Assembly: GCA_003249035.1 (NCBI GenBank)
Contig: QBMK01000017.1
Coordinates: forward strand, 1 to 64,000
DNA from: Pseudanabaena sp.
GTDB taxonomy: Bacteria; Cyanobacteriota; Cyanobacteriia; Pseudanabaenales; Pseudanabaenaceae
DNA: 64,000 nucleotides
Reading direction: 5' to 3'
A program made the translations under genes and the position numbers. Below are positions 34,811-44,839 of this stretch, in pieces. The notes beneath the pieces were generated by a model. That model searched no databases and had not been told where the DNA came from. It saw only the letters and a list, made by a program, of their open reading frames with translations. Position 1 is the stretch's first letter. Every line of letters begins with the position of its first letter.

Positions 34811-36025
34811 ATGAGAGATCGCACTCCAAACGATTCCATTAAAACTACAGATAAATCTCTTGAAATCTCAAATTTATGTCATTCCTTAAATGGCTGCGTG
34901 TTGGTTGTCGATGATAATCCCACCAACTTGAGCGTGTTGGTGAACCTGCTACGAGATGTGGGGCTGCGAGTATTAGTGGCAACCGATGGCGAAAGTGCGA
35001 TCGAACAGATTGAGTATGTAAAGCCCGATCTAATTTTGTTAGATGTGATGATGCCAGGTATCGATGGCTTTGAGACTTGCCAACGACTCAAAGGCAATCC
35101 TGAAACTGTCAAGATTCCGATTATTTTTATGACTGCGCTCTCAGAAACAGTAGATAAAGTGCGCGGTTTATCTCTGGGAGCAGTGGATTATGTGACCAAG
35201 CCATTTGACCATGAAGAGGTCTTAGTCAGGATTCGCACCCATTTAACGATCGCGAAACAACGTCAAACCATCGAGACCCAAAATCTGGATCTGCAAACCG
35301 AAATTAGCGATCGTAAACGTGCCGAAGAATCCTTAACCATCTTTCTCCATGCAGTTTCCCACGACTTGCGAAATCCTGTAACAGGGCTATTGATGGTATT
35401 GGATAATTTGGCTAAGACAGCAAGCCCCACTGACGCAAATATTCTTTTACCCCCATCTACTCTGGAGAGAATGCAACAAAGTGGCAATCGCCAGTTAGCA
35501 TTAATCAACTCATTGTTAGAGTCCCATGTGAATGATGTCCATGGAATTATCATTCATCCTGAACCTGTAGAGATCGGGGAAGTCATCCAAGCTGCGATCG
35601 ATGACTTACAGACACTTTTAGATAAAGAAGAAATAGAAGTTATTGTACAAATTGCTCCAGAATTGCCACTTGTTTGCGTGGATGCTGCTCATGTCTGTAG
35701 AGTCTTTCAAAATCTGATTGCTAATGCAATTAAACATAATCCACCAAATCTCAAACTCACTATTTCAGCAAAGATAGATTCTGAAAATACAATTCTTTGT
35801 GAAGTTTCGGATGATGGCGTAGGCATGACTAATGAGCAAAGCGAACATCTATTTGAACTTTATGTACAAGGCAAGAGTCACAATAGACTTAATCGGCGAT
35901 CGCTTAGTCTTGGCTTAGGACTATACATTTGCCGTCAAATCATCCAAGCTCATGGCGGGGAGATCGGGGTAATAGGAGAAGTAAATATTGGCTCTAGGTT
36001 TTGGTTTACATTACCAATTAGTTGA
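34811..36025 (+). CDS. Response-regulator receiver / histidine kinase hybrid
   Basis: 404 residues. Receiver at about 29-150 (VLVVDDNPTNLSVL; phospho-Asp in PDLILLDVMMPGIDGFE; FMTALS; AVDYVTKPF), a short coiled linker (IETQNLDLQTEISDRKRAEE), HisKA with the phospho-His in FLHAVSHDLRNPVTG, then HATPase_c with NLIANAIKHNPPN, EVSDDGVGMTNEQSEHLFE and LGLGLYICRQII. No membrane or sensor domain, so it is cytoplasmic and presumably receives its signal through the receiver. Such receiver-first kinases are frequent in cyanobacterial phosphorelays. Partner unknown; no response regulator is adjacent. Confidence 0.94.
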   Translation: MRDRTPNDSIKTTDKSLEISNLCHSLNGCVLVVDDNPTNLSVLVNLLRDVGLRVLVATDGESAIEQIEYVKPDLILLDVMMPGIDGFETCQRLKGNPETVKIPIIFMTALSETVDKVRGLSLGAVDYVTKPFDHEEVLVRIRTHLTIAKQRQTIETQNLDLQTEISDRKRAEESLTIFLHAVSHDLRNPVTGLLMVLDNLAKTASPTDANILLPPSTLERMQQSGNRQLALINSLLESHVNDVHGIIIHPEPVEIGEVIQAAIDDLQTLLDKEEIEVIVQIAPELPLVCVDAAHVCRVFQNLIANAIKHNPPNLKLTISAKIDSENTILCEVSDDGVGMTNEQSEHLFELYVQGKSHNRLNRRSLSLGLGLYICRQIIQAHGGEIGVIGEVNIGSRFWFTLPIS

Positions 36026-36098
36026 CAAATTGATTCATACTGCCTTCCCATTAAGGGAATTATGCTCTCACTATTTAACTTAAATTCTTAACTTATAA

Positions 36099-36133
36099 CA
36101 ATTCACAAAAGTGTGACGATACTTCTGTGAATT
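36099..36133. repeat. Short palindromic repeat, copy B
   Basis: CAATTCACAAAAGTGTGACG and its partial complement ACTTCTGTGAATT. Related to the repeat at 21694-21725. Confidence 0.6.
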
Positions 36134-36159
36134 AAAAACCAAACCCTGTAAGAGTTTTA

Positions 36160-36192
36160 AAAACACAAAATGGCTACGCCATTTTGTGTTTT
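36160..36192. terminator. Hairpin after the receiver/kinase gene
   Basis: AAAACACAAAATGGC at 36160-36174 pairs perfectly with 36178-36192 around TAC. It lies in the otherwise gene-free stretch 36026-36339 and could terminate the upstream gene. Confidence 0.75.
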
Positions 36193-36339
36193 GGTATCAA
36201 ATTTGTGCGATCACATTCAATCAATACCTGTACTTTCGTTACAATCTTGGCTTTTTAGGTTTTGACTTGCGTCAGCTATAACTGTTATAACAAAGCTCAA
36301 TTTGCTGTAACGATCACAAAAAAAATAACAAAATATACA

Positions 36340-37455
36340 GTGAAAAAACACATTTTATTTATTTTGCCTTACCTCAACCAAGGTGGCACAGAAAAACAAG
36401 CTTTAAGTCTAATCAAAGGACTAAGCGATCACTATAAAATATCGCTATTAGCCCCAGACGGCAAAGGCGCTCCACAATTTCGAGCTTTACCAATTTTGCA
36501 AAGTGAATATACAAAGTGGGAGATTAATTTTTTTAAGGGTTTTCCTGAACTGATTGCAAAAATCAAAGAAATTAAAAAAGAGCAGGTGATCGATCTTATG
36601 CATGTTCATGGCGCTCACGAATTAATGCTGGCTGTGAATCTAGCATTAAGAAAAGTTCCTATTCTCTTTACAGTTCATGGCTATCATGGAGCAAGTGCAA
36701 AATTTAGCTATCAAATGTCATGCTGGTTTAGTAATTGGTTTGCTGATCGTGTCATCTGTGTTTGTGAAGCTGAATATAATCTTTTACGAGAATTAGGATT
36801 AAACGAAAAAAAGCTCCATTTAATTTACAACGGAGTCAAAGAGCCAATTCTCAATGCTGACAAATCATTAGAACTAACTAAAAAATTCCACCTAGATCCT
36901 TACAATCAAATCATTCTTGGGACAGCCGCCCGACTAGAAGAGGCAAAAGGTTTAACCTATTTACTACAAGCTTTCGCAAAATTGAAAGGAGAAAACTTGC
37001 GATTAGTAATTGCTGGTAATGGTGAACTTGAGTCATCCCTCAAACAAGAGGCTCAGGATTTGGGCATTAGCGATCGCGTAATTTTTACGGGTTATCTCAA
37101 TGACTTACCCAATTTGATGCAACTATTTGACATTTTCGTTTTGCCTTCCCTTCAAGAAGCTTGCAGTCTTGCCTGTGCTGAGGCGATGTCGCAAGGTAAG
37201 CCAGTAGTCGGAACATGTGTGGGGGGCATTGAAGAACAGGTTAGCGATCTCCAAACAGGTTTTATCGTTATGCCTCGCGATCCCGATAGCTTAGCGGCCA
37301 AACTTGGAGAACTAATTGCCGATCAAAATCTACGCGATCGTTTTGCCAAGAACGGTTACAGCCGCTACCGTGAACTTTTCTCCAATGAAATCATGCTCGA
37401 AAAAACTGCTCAACTATACGATCTGACGATAGCGGCAAAACCCAATCCTATGTAA
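36340..37455 (+). CDS. Glycosyltransferase family 4
   Basis: 371 residues from GTG 36340 (KKHILFILPYLNQGGTEKQA), which begins the family N-terminus; the TTG at 36262 would add 26 residues without family features. Two Rossmann domains of GT-B type: acceptor half with LNQGGTEKQALSLIKGLS and HVHGAHELMLA; donor half with ILGTAARLEEAKGLTYLLQAF, VIAGNGELESSL, VIFTGYLNDLPNLMQLFDIFV and the EX7E motif in LPSLQEACSLACAEAMSQGKPVVGT. Likely builds surface glycan; donor and acceptor unknown. A strong terminator follows. Confidence 0.94.
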   Translation: MKKHILFILPYLNQGGTEKQALSLIKGLSDHYKISLLAPDGKGAPQFRALPILQSEYTKWEINFFKGFPELIAKIKEIKKEQVIDLMHVHGAHELMLAVNLALRKVPILFTVHGYHGASAKFSYQMSCWFSNWFADRVICVCEAEYNLLRELGLNEKKLHLIYNGVKEPILNADKSLELTKKFHLDPYNQIILGTAARLEEAKGLTYLLQAFAKLKGENLRLVIAGNGELESSLKQEAQDLGISDRVIFTGYLNDLPNLMQLFDIFVLPSLQEACSLACAEAMSQGKPVVGTCVGGIEEQVSDLQTGFIVMPRDPDSLAAKLGELIADQNLRDRFAKNGYSRYRELFSNEIMLEKTAQLYDLTIAAKPNPM

Positions 37456-37483
37456 ATCCCAACGCTTTGCACTTAAAAAAGCT

Positions 37484-37518
37484 AAAAGAGAAGGGGCGCA
37501 TTGCGCCCCTTCTCTTTT
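37484..37518. terminator. Bidirectional terminator between GT4 and clpB
   Basis: AAAAGAGAAGGGGCGCA pairs perfectly with TGCGCCCCTTCTCTTTT around one base, with the AGGGGCGC core. Its right edge touches the clpB stop. Confidence 0.88.
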
Positions 37519-40144
37519 AAGAAACATTTATTAGATCGGCAGAAAGTCGTTTAAAAGCGAGACGTTCGTTTTCGATATCGACAAAGATTGTGTCACCATC
37601 AGCATAGTCGCCGCGCAAAATCCCCTTCGCAATTTGGGTTTCCAGTTGACGCTGAATGATTCGCTTCAGTGGACGTGCTCCGTAGACAGGATCGTATCCA
37701 GTTTCTGCGATAAAATCTAGGGCAGCATCAGCTATCTTGAGAGTCATACGGCGATCGCCTAAGCGTTGTTCTAAACGTTGAACTTGGAGCTTAACAATAC
37801 GGCGCAATTCATCGCGACGAAGTGCATGGAAGATCACAATTTCATCAATACGATTCAAGAACTCTGGACGGAAGCTCGATCGCATCGATTCCATCACCCG
37901 ATCGCGCATTTCTTCATATTTAGAATCATCGCCAGCAATATCGAGAATAAACTGCGAACCGACGTTACTAGTCATGATGATAATTGAGTTCTTGAAATCA
38001 ACCGTGCGACCTTGAGAATCAGTGACACGACCATCATCGAGAATTTGCAGCATGATGTTAAACACATCTGGATGAGCTTTCTCAATTTCATCAAAGAGAA
38101 TTACGGCATAGGGACGACGACGCACTGCTTCCGTCAGTTGACCGCCTTCTTCATAACCAACATATCCAGGAGGTGCGCCAACTAACCGAGAAACGCTGTG
38201 TTTCTCCATATATTCCGACATGTCGATCCGCACCATGGAGTCTTCGGTATCGAAGAGATAGGCAGCAAGAGCTTTAGCGAGTTCTGTCTTACCGACACCC
38301 GTGGGACCTAAAAAGATAAAGCTAGCAATTGGACGATTAGGATCGGCAAGTCCGGCTCTAGAGCGTTGAATTGCATCTGAGATCGCAGTGACGGCTTCTT
38401 CTTGACCAACTACGCGATCGTGTAGCACATCTTCCAATTGCAGGAGCTTCTCTTTCTCAGATTCCACCAGCTTACTGATGGGAATGCCCGACCATTTCGA
38501 GATAATCTCGGCAATGTCTTCTTCTGTGACTTCTTGACGCAATAGTGATCGCCCCGAAGTTTGTGCTTCCTTAAGATTTACCTCACCAACTTCCAGTTGA
38601 CGTTGCAAGTCAGTAAGTTTGCCATACTTGAGTTCCGCAGCTTTGTTCAGGTCATAATCTCGCTCGGCTTGCTGAACTTCTACATTTACCTGCTCAATGC
38701 TTTCCTTCAGTTTGCGAATATTATCGATGACACTTTTTTCAGCTTCCCATTGTGCTTTGAGTGTGGTTTGCTCTTCCTTCATGTCGCCTAACTCTTTGTG
38801 AAGCTTCTCCAAACGCTCTAGCGATTCGCGATCAGTTTCTTTTTTGAGCGATAAGCATTCCATCTCTATCTGAATCACCTTACGATTGATTTCATCAAGA
38901 GCTTCAGGTTGCGAAGTGATTTCCATTTTTAGCTTGGCGGCAGCTTCATCAACCAGATCGATCGCTTTATCGGGCAAGAAGCGATCGCTAATGTAGCGAT
39001 TAGAGAGCGTCGCCGCTGCTACTAACGCAGTATCTGAAATCTTCACACCATGGTGCAACTCATAGCGATCGCGCAAACCACGCAAAATCGAAATTGTATC
39101 TTCGACATTGGGCTGATCGATGTAAACCTGCTGGAAGCGACGTTCGAGAGCTGCATCTTTCTCTATATATTTGCGATATTCATCGAGAGTCGTTGCACCG
39201 ATACAACGCAACTCACCCCGCGCTAACATTGGCTTGAGCAGGTTGCTGGCATCCATCGAGCCTTGAGTTGCACCCGCACCAACTACAGTATGAATTTCGT
39301 CGATAAAGAGAATAAATTGACCGCTTGATTCCGTGACTTCTTTAAGAACAGCCTTCAATCTTTCTTCAAATTCTCCTCGATATTTTGCCCCAGCAATCAA
39401 AGCTCCCATATCAAGAGCAATCAGCTTCCGATTTTGGAGCGATTCAGGTACATCACCGCTAAGAATACGTTGCGCTAAACCCTCTGCGATCGCAGTTTTA
39501 CCTACACCTGGCTCACCAATTAGGACTGGATTATTTTTGGTGCGTCGCGATAAAATCTGAATTGTGCGACGGATTTCATCATCCCGACCAATCACAGGAT
39601 CAAGTTTGCCTTCTCTTGCTAATTCGGTGAGATCTCGACCATATTTAGTCAACGCTTCATATTTATTCTCAGGAGATTGATCGGTCACTTTTTGCTTGCC
39701 TCGGACTTGCTGAATTACATTACGGAGCTTTGCTTCATCGAGTCCCATTTCTTGATAGAGAGGCTTTCCGAAGCGATCATCTTTACAATAAGGAATCAGG
39801 ATGTGTTCGATGGATATAAAATCATCGCCAAAACTTTTACGTTCTTTTTCGGCACGATCGAATAGTTCTTCTAAATTTTTGCCTAAGTAGACTGAACTAT
39901 TAGAACTCGATATTTTGGGCTGACGATTGATAAATTCATCAGTGCGATCGCGCAATTTTTGAATATTGATCCCCGCCTTACTAAAGATACTTGCGGCTAG
40001 TCCTTCTTCTTCTAATATGGCTTTAAGTAAATGCTCTGGCTCGATCTGTTGTTGCTGAGCCGCTTTCACCACATCGGGTGTCCTTGCGATCGCTGCCCAT
40101 GCTTTTTCTGTAAATTGATTGGGATTAGTAGGTTGCATCGCCAA
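37517..40144 (-). CDS. clpB: ATP-dependent disaggregase ClpB
   Basis: 875 residues, the full-length form. N-terminal double-clp domain ([20 protein letters not shown]), NBD1 with Walker [14 protein letters not shown] and Walker [11 protein letters not shown], the coiled-coil M domain (about 410-530, rich in Lys/Glu/Leu), NBD2 with [14 protein letters not shown] and [13 protein letters not shown], then the C-terminal cap. It works with DnaK to rescue aggregated proteins. The N-domain is present. Transcribed alone between a terminator and the surE gene. Confidence 0.97.
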   Translation of the reverse strand: MAMQPTNPNQFTEKAWAAIARTPDVVKAAQQQQIEPEHLLKAILEEEGLAASIFSKAGINIQKLRDRTDEFINRQPKISSSNSSVYLGKNLEELFDRAEKERKSFGDDFISIEHILIPYCKDDRFGKPLYQEMGLDEAKLRNVIQQVRGKQKVTDQSPENKYEALTKYGRDLTELAREGKLDPVIGRDDEIRRTIQILSRRTKNNPVLIGEPGVGKTAIAEGLAQRILSGDVPESLQNRKLIALDMGALIAGAKYRGEFEERLKAVLKEVTESSGQFILFIDEIHTVVGAGATQGSMDASNLLKPMLARGELRCIGATTLDEYRKYIEKDAALERRFQQVYIDQPNVEDTISILRGLRDRYELHHGVKISDTALVAAATLSNRYISDRFLPDKAIDLVDEAAAKLKMEITSQPEALDEINRKVIQIEMECLSLKKETDRESLERLEKLHKELGDMKEEQTTLKAQWEAEKSVIDNIRKLKESIEQVNVEVQQAERDYDLNKAAELKYGKLTDLQRQLEVGEVNLKEAQTSGRSLLRQEVTEEDIAEIISKWSGIPISKLVESEKEKLLQLEDVLHDRVVGQEEAVTAISDAIQRSRAGLADPNRPIASFIFLGPTGVGKTELAKALAAYLFDTEDSMVRIDMSEYMEKHSVSRLVGAPPGYVGYEEGGQLTEAVRRRPYAVILFDEIEKAHPDVFNIMLQILDDGRVTDSQGRTVDFKNSIIIMTSNVGSQFILDIAGDDSKYEEMRDRVMESMRSSFRPEFLNRIDEIVIFHALRRDELRRIVKLQVQRLEQRLGDRRMTLKIADAALDFIAETGYDPVYGARPLKRIIQRQLETQIAKGILRGDYADGDTIFVDIENERLAFKRLSADLINVS

Positions 40145-40290
40145 TTTCTCCAGTACTTTAAACGTCTATGAGTATCTTAGAGCGTCTAGCATTTAAACGG
40201 GATCGGTTCTACATGGCTAAAGGGTGCGTGTTTCCGTACCAATGGCGATCGCTAATGGGCGAAAGATTTTATCGAAGATTGATTTCATAA

Positions 40291-41076
40291 TTACCGAGAT
40301 GATACAGCAGTTAATTTTTCTGTCCATGTTTGCAAAGATGGCATCGCATTTGTCAGAGTCAAATCATACTTAAGCGGTGTAATCGTCACATAATTATCTC
40401 TAATTGCTTGAATATCCGTATCTGCTTCCGCATCTTCTTCAATGACTACACCAGATAACCAGTAGTATGTTTTGCCGCGAGGATCGAGTCGCTTCTCAAA
40501 TAGATCCTTATAGCGACGAATCCCTAACCGAGTGACTACAGCACCACAAATATCTGATTCTGGAATTGCAGGTACATTCACATTAAGTAAAATTGCCTCT
40601 TCAAGAGGATAGGTAGCGATCGTTTTAACCATTTTTTTAGCGAAATTGGCAGCAGCACTAAAGTCTAGATGAGTGAAACTAGCCAGACTAAAAGCAATAC
40701 TTGGTACTCCTTCTAGAACTCCCTCCATCGCCGCCGATACTGTACCAGAGTATAAAACATCCGTTCCCAAATTCGCGCCACGATTAATTCCAGATAAAAC
40801 TAAGTCAGGGCGATCGACTAATAATGCATCAAGTGCCAATTTCACCGTGTCCGAAGGCGTACCCGAACAAGCCCATGCCTCAATTCCCGCAGGATAAACA
40901 CCAGTGATTTGATCGACTCGTAAAGGCTCTTGCAACGTTAGCGCATGACCTGTTGCCGATCGTTCACGATCTGGACATACAACTGTAATCCGATGCTCAG
41001 TATCACTTAGAGCCTCCGCCAGCGCCCTCACCCCCGCCGCATAAATGCCATCATCATTACTAATAAGAATGTTCAT
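40291..41076 (-). CDS. surE: 5'/3'-nucleotidase SurE
   Basis: Survival protein with phosphatase activity on nucleoside monophosphates. 261 residues from ATG 41076. The motifs are complete: [20 protein letters not shown] (metal-binding Asp pair), [36 protein letters not shown] (catalytic Asn/Ser region) and [17 protein letters not shown]. The frame extends to 41190, but that extension runs through a terminator hairpin and lacks family sequence, so the internal ATG is preferred. Downstream of the DUF2808 gene terminator. Confidence 0.93.
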   Translation of the reverse strand: MNILISNDDGIYAAGVRALAEALSDTEHRITVVCPDRERSATGHALTLQEPLRVDQITGVYPAGIEAWACSGTPSDTVKLALDALLVDRPDLVLSGINRGANLGTDVLYSGTVSAAMEGVLEGVPSIAFSLASFTHLDFSAAANFAKKMVKTIATYPLEEAILLNVNVPAIPESDICGAVVTRLGIRRYKDLFEKRLDPRGKTYYWLSGVVIEEDAEADTDIQAIRDNYVTITPLKYDLTLTNAMPSLQTWTEKLTAVSSR

Positions 41077-41113
41077 ATTTAAATTTGCACAATGTCCGAA
41101 ATAATACATCAAA

Positions 41114-41166
41114 GAAAAACAGAAAATAGAGGGAGCGCGGAGCGCTCCCTCTATTTTCTGTTTTTC
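41114..41166 (-). terminator. Terminator between DUF2808 gene and surE
   Basis: Arms of about 25 bases (GAAAAACAGAAAATAGAGGG... and the complement) surround a short GC-rich tip containing GGAGCGC. It follows the stop of the upstream gene and precedes the surE start. Confidence 0.85.
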
Positions 41167-41168
41167 TT

Positions 41169-41705
41169 TTAGTCTAGGGTAATCACCCATGAGCCAACAT
41201 AAACAGGTACAGGTACATCTGCGCGCATGACTCTGGCATCAAACTGATAAAAACCGCTATTGTCAGGATTTCGCACATTGGATAGCACAGCTCGCAGCGG
41301 CGTTTTTGAGGGAATTGCTTCTTTTGGAATTATGGTAACGCGACGAGTTTCTTTGTCCCAAGTTGCTGATTCAATCTCCAAGTCTTTGCCCCCGCGGCAT
41401 TGATCAGTTACGCGCAGTTTTATGTCTGATGTATCAAAGCTACCAGTGAAATGCTCAGGATATGTAATGATCACTTCGGCAACTTTAAACTTTTGGGGCT
41501 TTACTTCTAGGTAATAGCGATCGCTGCGACCAGCGGTGCCATTGTCAAGACAATAGTCAAGTACGTTTTCTTTTACTGAGCCAAACAGAATGAATCCAGC
41601 ATTGGATTGGGCGCGAACTACAGAGGGCGAAACCACAGCACAAGCGACAGCTAGACAAGAAACAATACCCAGTTTTTTGATCATTTGGATCTTCATAAAT
41701 CTCAC
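41169..41705 (-). CDS. DUF2808 exported protein
   Basis: 178 residues. Signal peptide of about 30 residues ([20 protein letters not shown], cleavage after VRAQ). The cyanobacterial DUF2808 features are present: [27 protein letters not shown], then [37 protein letters not shown], and the C-terminal [11 protein letters not shown]. The family is extracytoplasmic with no known activity. Alternative starts at ATG 41696 and 41684 would not change the mature protein. It lies between hisH and surE, all on the minus strand. Confidence 0.85.
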   Translation of the reverse strand: MRFMKIQMIKKLGIVSCLAVACAVVSPSVVRAQSNAGFILFGSVKENVLDYCLDNGTAGRSDRYYLEVKPQKFKVAEVIITYPEHFTGSFDTSDIKLRVTDQCRGGKDLEIESATWDKETRRVTIIPKEAIPSKTPLRAVLSNVRNPDNSGFYQFDARVMRADVPVPVYVGSWVITLD

Positions 41706-41722
41706 AAGAATCTACTATTATG

Positions 41723-42346
41723 CTATGCACTGATCATTCTGACGAAATTTGACAGCAAATGTATCCCGTCATTGGATGATTTTTCGGGATGAAATTGCAC
41801 AGCCATCACATTATCTTTAGCGATCGCTACGGTTACGGTTTGACTGCCATGGGTTGTCGTCGCTGCCGTGACTGAGCGGTCAATGGGTGCAGTGTAATAG
41901 GAATGCACAAAATACATCCACGGGCTTGTGCCCAAATCTTGCCAAAGCGGACAATTGGTTTGTCTTAGTTCTAGTTGGTTCCAGCCCATGTGCGGGATTG
42001 TCAGATTTGGTTCATGATTAAATCGTTTGACTTGACCTTTGATGACTCCTAAGCCAGCTTCTTGCCCCTCTTCACTGCTTTCAAATAGGATTTGCATTCC
42101 TAAGCAAATTCCTAAGAATGGCTTGCCCGATGTGATCGCATCATGAATTGGCTGCTCTAACTTGGTCGCCCGCAATTTTTGCATCGCAGGATCAAATGAT
42201 CCTACACCCGGCAATACAATACCATCGGCATCAGCCAATTCTTGCGGATTATTGGTGACGATTGGTGTTGCACCTGCCATCTCTAAACCTTTACAAGCTG
42301 AGTGTAGGTTGCCCATGTCGTAGTCGATCACTGCCACAACTGGCAT
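41723..42346 (-). CDS. hisH: Imidazole glycerol phosphate synthase subunit HisH
   Basis: Glutaminase half of the HisHF enzyme; it supplies ammonia for histidine synthesis. 207 residues. VAVIDYDMGNLHSACKGLEMAG starts the class I glutamine amidotransferase fold; the nucleophile is the Cys of FLGICLGMQILFES, and the His-Glu pair is in MAVQFHPEKSSNDG. PGVGSFDPAM and the MYFVHSYY segment are intact. hisF is not in this window. It marks the left edge of the accessory island. Confidence 0.97.
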   Translation of the reverse strand: MPVVAVIDYDMGNLHSACKGLEMAGATPIVTNNPQELADADGIVLPGVGSFDPAMQKLRATKLEQPIHDAITSGKPFLGICLGMQILFESSEEGQEAGLGVIKGQVKRFNHEPNLTIPHMGWNQLELRQTNCPLWQDLGTSPWMYFVHSYYTAPIDRSVTAATTTHGSQTVTVAIAKDNVMAVQFHPEKSSNDGIHLLSNFVRMISA

Positions 42347-42550
42347 GATGTTACTCCTGTTTGGTAGTCTTACAATAGGGAGCTTTAAGCTCCTTTAAAC
42401 TTTTTAATTATTGGAATTTTGAAAAGTTTAAGGCACAAAAGATAGGTTTTCAGTAAATGGGGATAATGTAGAGTCTCAATCAGAAACAAATCACCATACC
42501 CCATATCATTATGCCAACATTTGAGTTACCTTTTTTATCCGGCATAATTT

Positions 42551-42787
42551 CCACCCCACAAGCGACGCCCCTAACATAACCATCGCCCCTAATCTCAATC
42601 AAAAAGAGATCGCCTAATAATATCCACACTCCCACCACACAAGCGATCGCCCCCAGCATAACCAACATCATCAAAACTGAGATCGCCCCTAAATCTTAGT
42701 CAAAAAGCGATCGCCTAAAACGTCCGTACTTTCACCACACAAGCGATCGCTCTTAATCTCAATCAAAAAGCGATCGCCTAAAATCTC
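42551..42787. repeat. HIP1-phased repeat cluster 1
   Basis: Six HIP1 or degenerate HIP1 octamers start at 42606, 42643, 42679, 42707, 42743 and 42770, spaced 37, 36, 28, 36 and 27 bases. They are joined by short modules: CCTAAAATATC-type plus TTCACCACACAA, or CTAATCTCAATCAAAAA, or CATAACCAACA-type. A further degraded module (ACAAGCGACGCCCCTAAC) starts near 42557. It fills the gap before the YoeB-like stop; the 200 bases left of it show nothing distinctive. Confidence 0.85.
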
Positions 42788-42790
42788 TGA

Positions 42791-43048
42791 CTATTCGTAA
42801 TGTGACCATACAGAAACAACTCTGATGGTTTTAGTTTCCTCATTGACTGAGTAAACCAAACGATGTTTGATATTGATTCGTCTTGAGAAATATCCTTTCA
42901 AGTTGCCTGAAAGTTTTTCATAGGGAGGTTCATAAGGATTCTGCTTGAGAATTTCTAATAAAGTTTTGAGGTTAGAGTCCAAGTTGGCAGACTTCAACTT
43001 TTTAGCATCCTTAATTACATTTCGGCTAAATTCAATCTTCCATTCCAT
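42791..43048 (-). CDS. yoeB: YoeB/Txe-type toxin
   Basis: 85 residues, the family size. RelE-fold ribosome-dependent mRNA interferase: VIKDAKKLKSANLDSNLKTL helices, then LSGNLKGYFSRRINIKHRLVY and the C-terminal VVSVWSHYE with the conserved His-Tyr pair. The expected role is growth arrest by mRNA cleavage in the ribosome, relieved by the antitoxin. The start overlaps the antitoxin gene by 17 bases, the normal arrangement. The symbol is given on family grounds only. Confidence 0.9.
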   Translation of the reverse strand: MEWKIEFSRNVIKDAKKLKSANLDSNLKTLLEILKQNPYEPPYEKLSGNLKGYFSRRINIKHRLVYSVNEETKTIRVVSVWSHYE

Positions 43049-43295
43049 TCAATGCTCCTAGAAATTCATCTTCAGAGCCCCAATCATTCGCTTGTTCGGC
43101 GGCTCTAATCGACTCGACTAAATTGGGTATAGACAGTAGATAGAGAGTTTCCTGTATGCTTTCCCAGTCAGCTTTAGATAGAAGTACTGCGTCACCTTGC
43201 CGACTCGTAATAAGTCTTGGTAAATGATCTTTGTTAACTTGCTCAACTAAGCTGAAAAATTTAGCTCGCGCTTCACTAGCGTTAAGAATTTTCAT
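43032..43295 (-). CDS. yefM: Phd/YefM-family antitoxin
   Basis: 87 residues from ATG 43295 (MKILNASEARAKFFSLVEQV); the frame can be extended to 43307. The N-terminus is the Phd/YefM DNA-binding domain (SEARAKFFSLVEQVNKDHLP, LITSRQGDAVLLSKADWESIQETLYLL), and the acidic tail (NDWGSEDEFLGALNGMED) should wrap the toxin. It would repress its own operon. The upstream intergenic space contains the HIP1 repeat cluster 2. Confidence 0.88.
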   Translation of the reverse strand: MKILNASEARAKFFSLVEQVNKDHLPRLITSRQGDAVLLSKADWESIQETLYLLSIPNLVESIRAAEQANDWGSEDEFLGALNGMED

Positions 43296-43339
43296 TGAGA
43301 AACCCAAACTCGTACAATTAATCGTACCACTTTTCTTTT

Positions 43340-43415
43340 AAAGCGATCACCCCTAATTTCAATCAAAAAGCGATCGCCTAAAATACCCATGCGTTCACCA
43401 CACAAGCGATCGCCT
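43340..43415. repeat. HIP1-phased repeat cluster 2
   Basis: HIP1-type octamers at 43343 (degenerate), 43370 and 43406, spaced 27 and 36 bases, with the same CTAATTTCAATCAAAAA and TTCACCACACAA modules as clusters 1, 3 and 4. Confidence 0.8.
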
Positions 43416-43436
43416 AGTTAAACTTGTCACAAAAAA

Positions 43437-43922
43437 CTAAAAAGACTTTCTTAAATCACTTAAGGGAGGATGCCAATCAACTTTTACCCACGCTTTTCTG
43501 GCTCTCATAATTTCTCCTTCACCTCGAACTTCATCATTCAAATCTAGTCGGTTTACAGTTGCTCTTCCCGTTTCAGTAATACCAATAATTCTACAGCCAT
43601 CTTCACTCCAAATAAAATGATCATTCCATGCTTGCTGGCGAGGATGAAATAGATTTACTGCATTTAATGTTGCTGGATCTTTTCCTTAAATGAAGTTGTA
43701 ATGATGCGAGTTACAGCGCTGGCAAGCTTGGGCTAAGTTATCAATATTGTCTGAACCTCCAATAGATCTTGGTTGAATGTGATCTATCTCAAATCTTGCA
43801 GGGCTAATTTCTTCTGAAGAATGGCAATATTCACACAAGAAATTAGCTCTCTGTCTTATTTGGAGTCTTATTGCTGTAGGGATTGCCATGTAAAATCTAG
43901 AATTCGCTAATAATCTTGGCAT
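43437..43922 (-). pseudogene. HNH endonuclease gene interrupted by one in-frame stop
   Basis: The first part (MAIPTAIRLQIRQRANFLCE from ATG 43889) carries a clear HNH motif: CEYCH, then FEIDHIQPRSIGGSD, then LAQACQRCNSHH. A TAA at 43686-43688 ends the frame after NSHHYNFI, yet the same frame continues with GKDPATLNAVNLFHPRQQ and WNDHFIWSEDGCRIIGITET up to a TAG at 43437-43439. The continuation is recognisably the normal C-terminal half of this HNH family, so one nonsense mutation divides the gene. The nuclease core precedes the stop, so a truncated active protein is possible. ATG 43889 is preferred; the upstream part overlaps the next gene. Confidence 0.8.
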
Positions 43923-44136
43923 TAAGCAAGGTGAAAATTTGATCTAATTCTAAAATTCCTGCTAATTCCGCTTTTTCTCTGTCATTTAGTCCAATTCCTT
44001 TGAGCCGTTCATTCAAGTCATCTAAGCGACTTTGTAATTCTTCGGAGAACTTAAATAAATAGCGATCGCGGACTTTTGCGGTAATAATTCCTGTAGATAT
44101 CCACGAAGAGGGCTTTACCATTGTTTGAGTCATCAT
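43897..44136 (-). CDS. Small protein adjacent to the HNH gene, unknown function
   Basis: 79 residues. No signal peptide. The middle (FKFSEELQSRLDDLNERLKGIGLNDREKAELAGILELDQI) is strongly helical, probably coiled. It precedes and overlaps the HNH gene (upstream ATG) in the same strand, an arrangement suggesting a coupled pair. I do not recognise the family with certainty, although pairs of this kind occur in cyanobacteria. HIP1 repeat cluster 3 lies upstream of it. Confidence 0.7.
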   Translation of the reverse strand: MMTQTMVKPSSWISTGIITAKVRDRYLFKFSEELQSRLDDLNERLKGIGLNDREKAELAGILELDQIFTLLNAKIISEF

Positions 44137-44171
44137 TTGTTTAACTCCATTCTCTTGCTAGTAACAATTAT

Positions 44172-44265
44172 AAGCGATCGCCCAAAATATCAATACTTCC
44201 ACCACACAAGCGATCGCACAGAATCAACAACATCAAAATAGCGATCACCCCTAATCTCAATCACC
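44172..44265. repeat. HIP1-phased repeat cluster 3
   Basis: HIP1 octamers at 44174 and 44210 (spacing 36) and a degenerate one at 44241 (spacing 31), with CCACACAAG and CTAATCTCAATC modules shared with the other clusters. Confidence 0.75.
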
Positions 44266-44273
44266 GTTCCGAA

Positions 44274-44839
44274 TTACCAAGTCAAAGGTTTAAAATCGCC
44301 ATCATTAGCGATCGCCACACCATCACCCGAAGGCTTAATCACAAACAAACCTTGACGATAGGCATAACGATCTATCCCCTCATTAATCTCAATTCCTGCA
44401 ACAGCACCATAGGCTTGATAATCTTTGAAATGGGGAAAAGCGACCTTAAAACAAGCCAGCTTTTCAATAAATTCATCAATACTATTCTCGTCACTGTCTA
44501 TTTGATATTCCATTAAAAGAACTTTGTGTTCTTCACATACGGCAAGAATATCAATTTTTATTAGTTTCTCATGCGATGGCTGGATAAACTTTGCGCTGTT
44601 TGTTGAATATTCATTCCCCTATCAGCAAACAGATCGTACAATGAAGGTACTAATATATCTTCAAAAAAATTATCTCTTTTGTTTGTAAGATCATCAAAAT
44701 ATTTGCTGTTGATGACACCAACACAAGTCGCCTCCATTTTGCTTAAACGTTTCTCTATTTCGGCAAAACGGGAATCAAGTTCCTCTTGAGATTTTTGAAA
44801 TAGTTTATAGATATCGTCAATTGTTATAGAAGTACTCAT
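44274..44839 (-). pseudogene. Frameshifted gene of a nuclease-like cyanobacterial family
   Basis: Two adjacent frames look like one gene: an N-terminal part from ATG 44839 (STSITIDDIYKLFQKSQEEL, RFAEIEKRLSKME coil) that ends at a TAA after SSHRMRN (44561), and a C-terminal part (QIDSDENSIDEFIEKLACFK, DYQAYGAVAGIEINEGI, YAYRQGLFVIKPSGDGV). In the shifted frame the sequence SHEKLIKIDILAVCEEHKVL links them directly, so a single -1 shift near 44575 explains the break. The family, as I know it, has a restriction-like PD-(D/E)xK fold (IDILA strand and VLL-E). Each half could be made, but neither is a complete protein. Confidence 0.75.

Noticed and set aside
41077-41190. Long N-terminal extension of SurE
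   Set aside because: It would read through a terminator hairpin; [10 protein letters not shown] at 41076 is the family N-terminus.
42480-42674. A 64-codon open frame over the HIP1 cluster 1
   Set aside because: It runs across repeat modules and has low-complexity Met/Gly/Ile composition; no family sense, and the repeats explain the openness.
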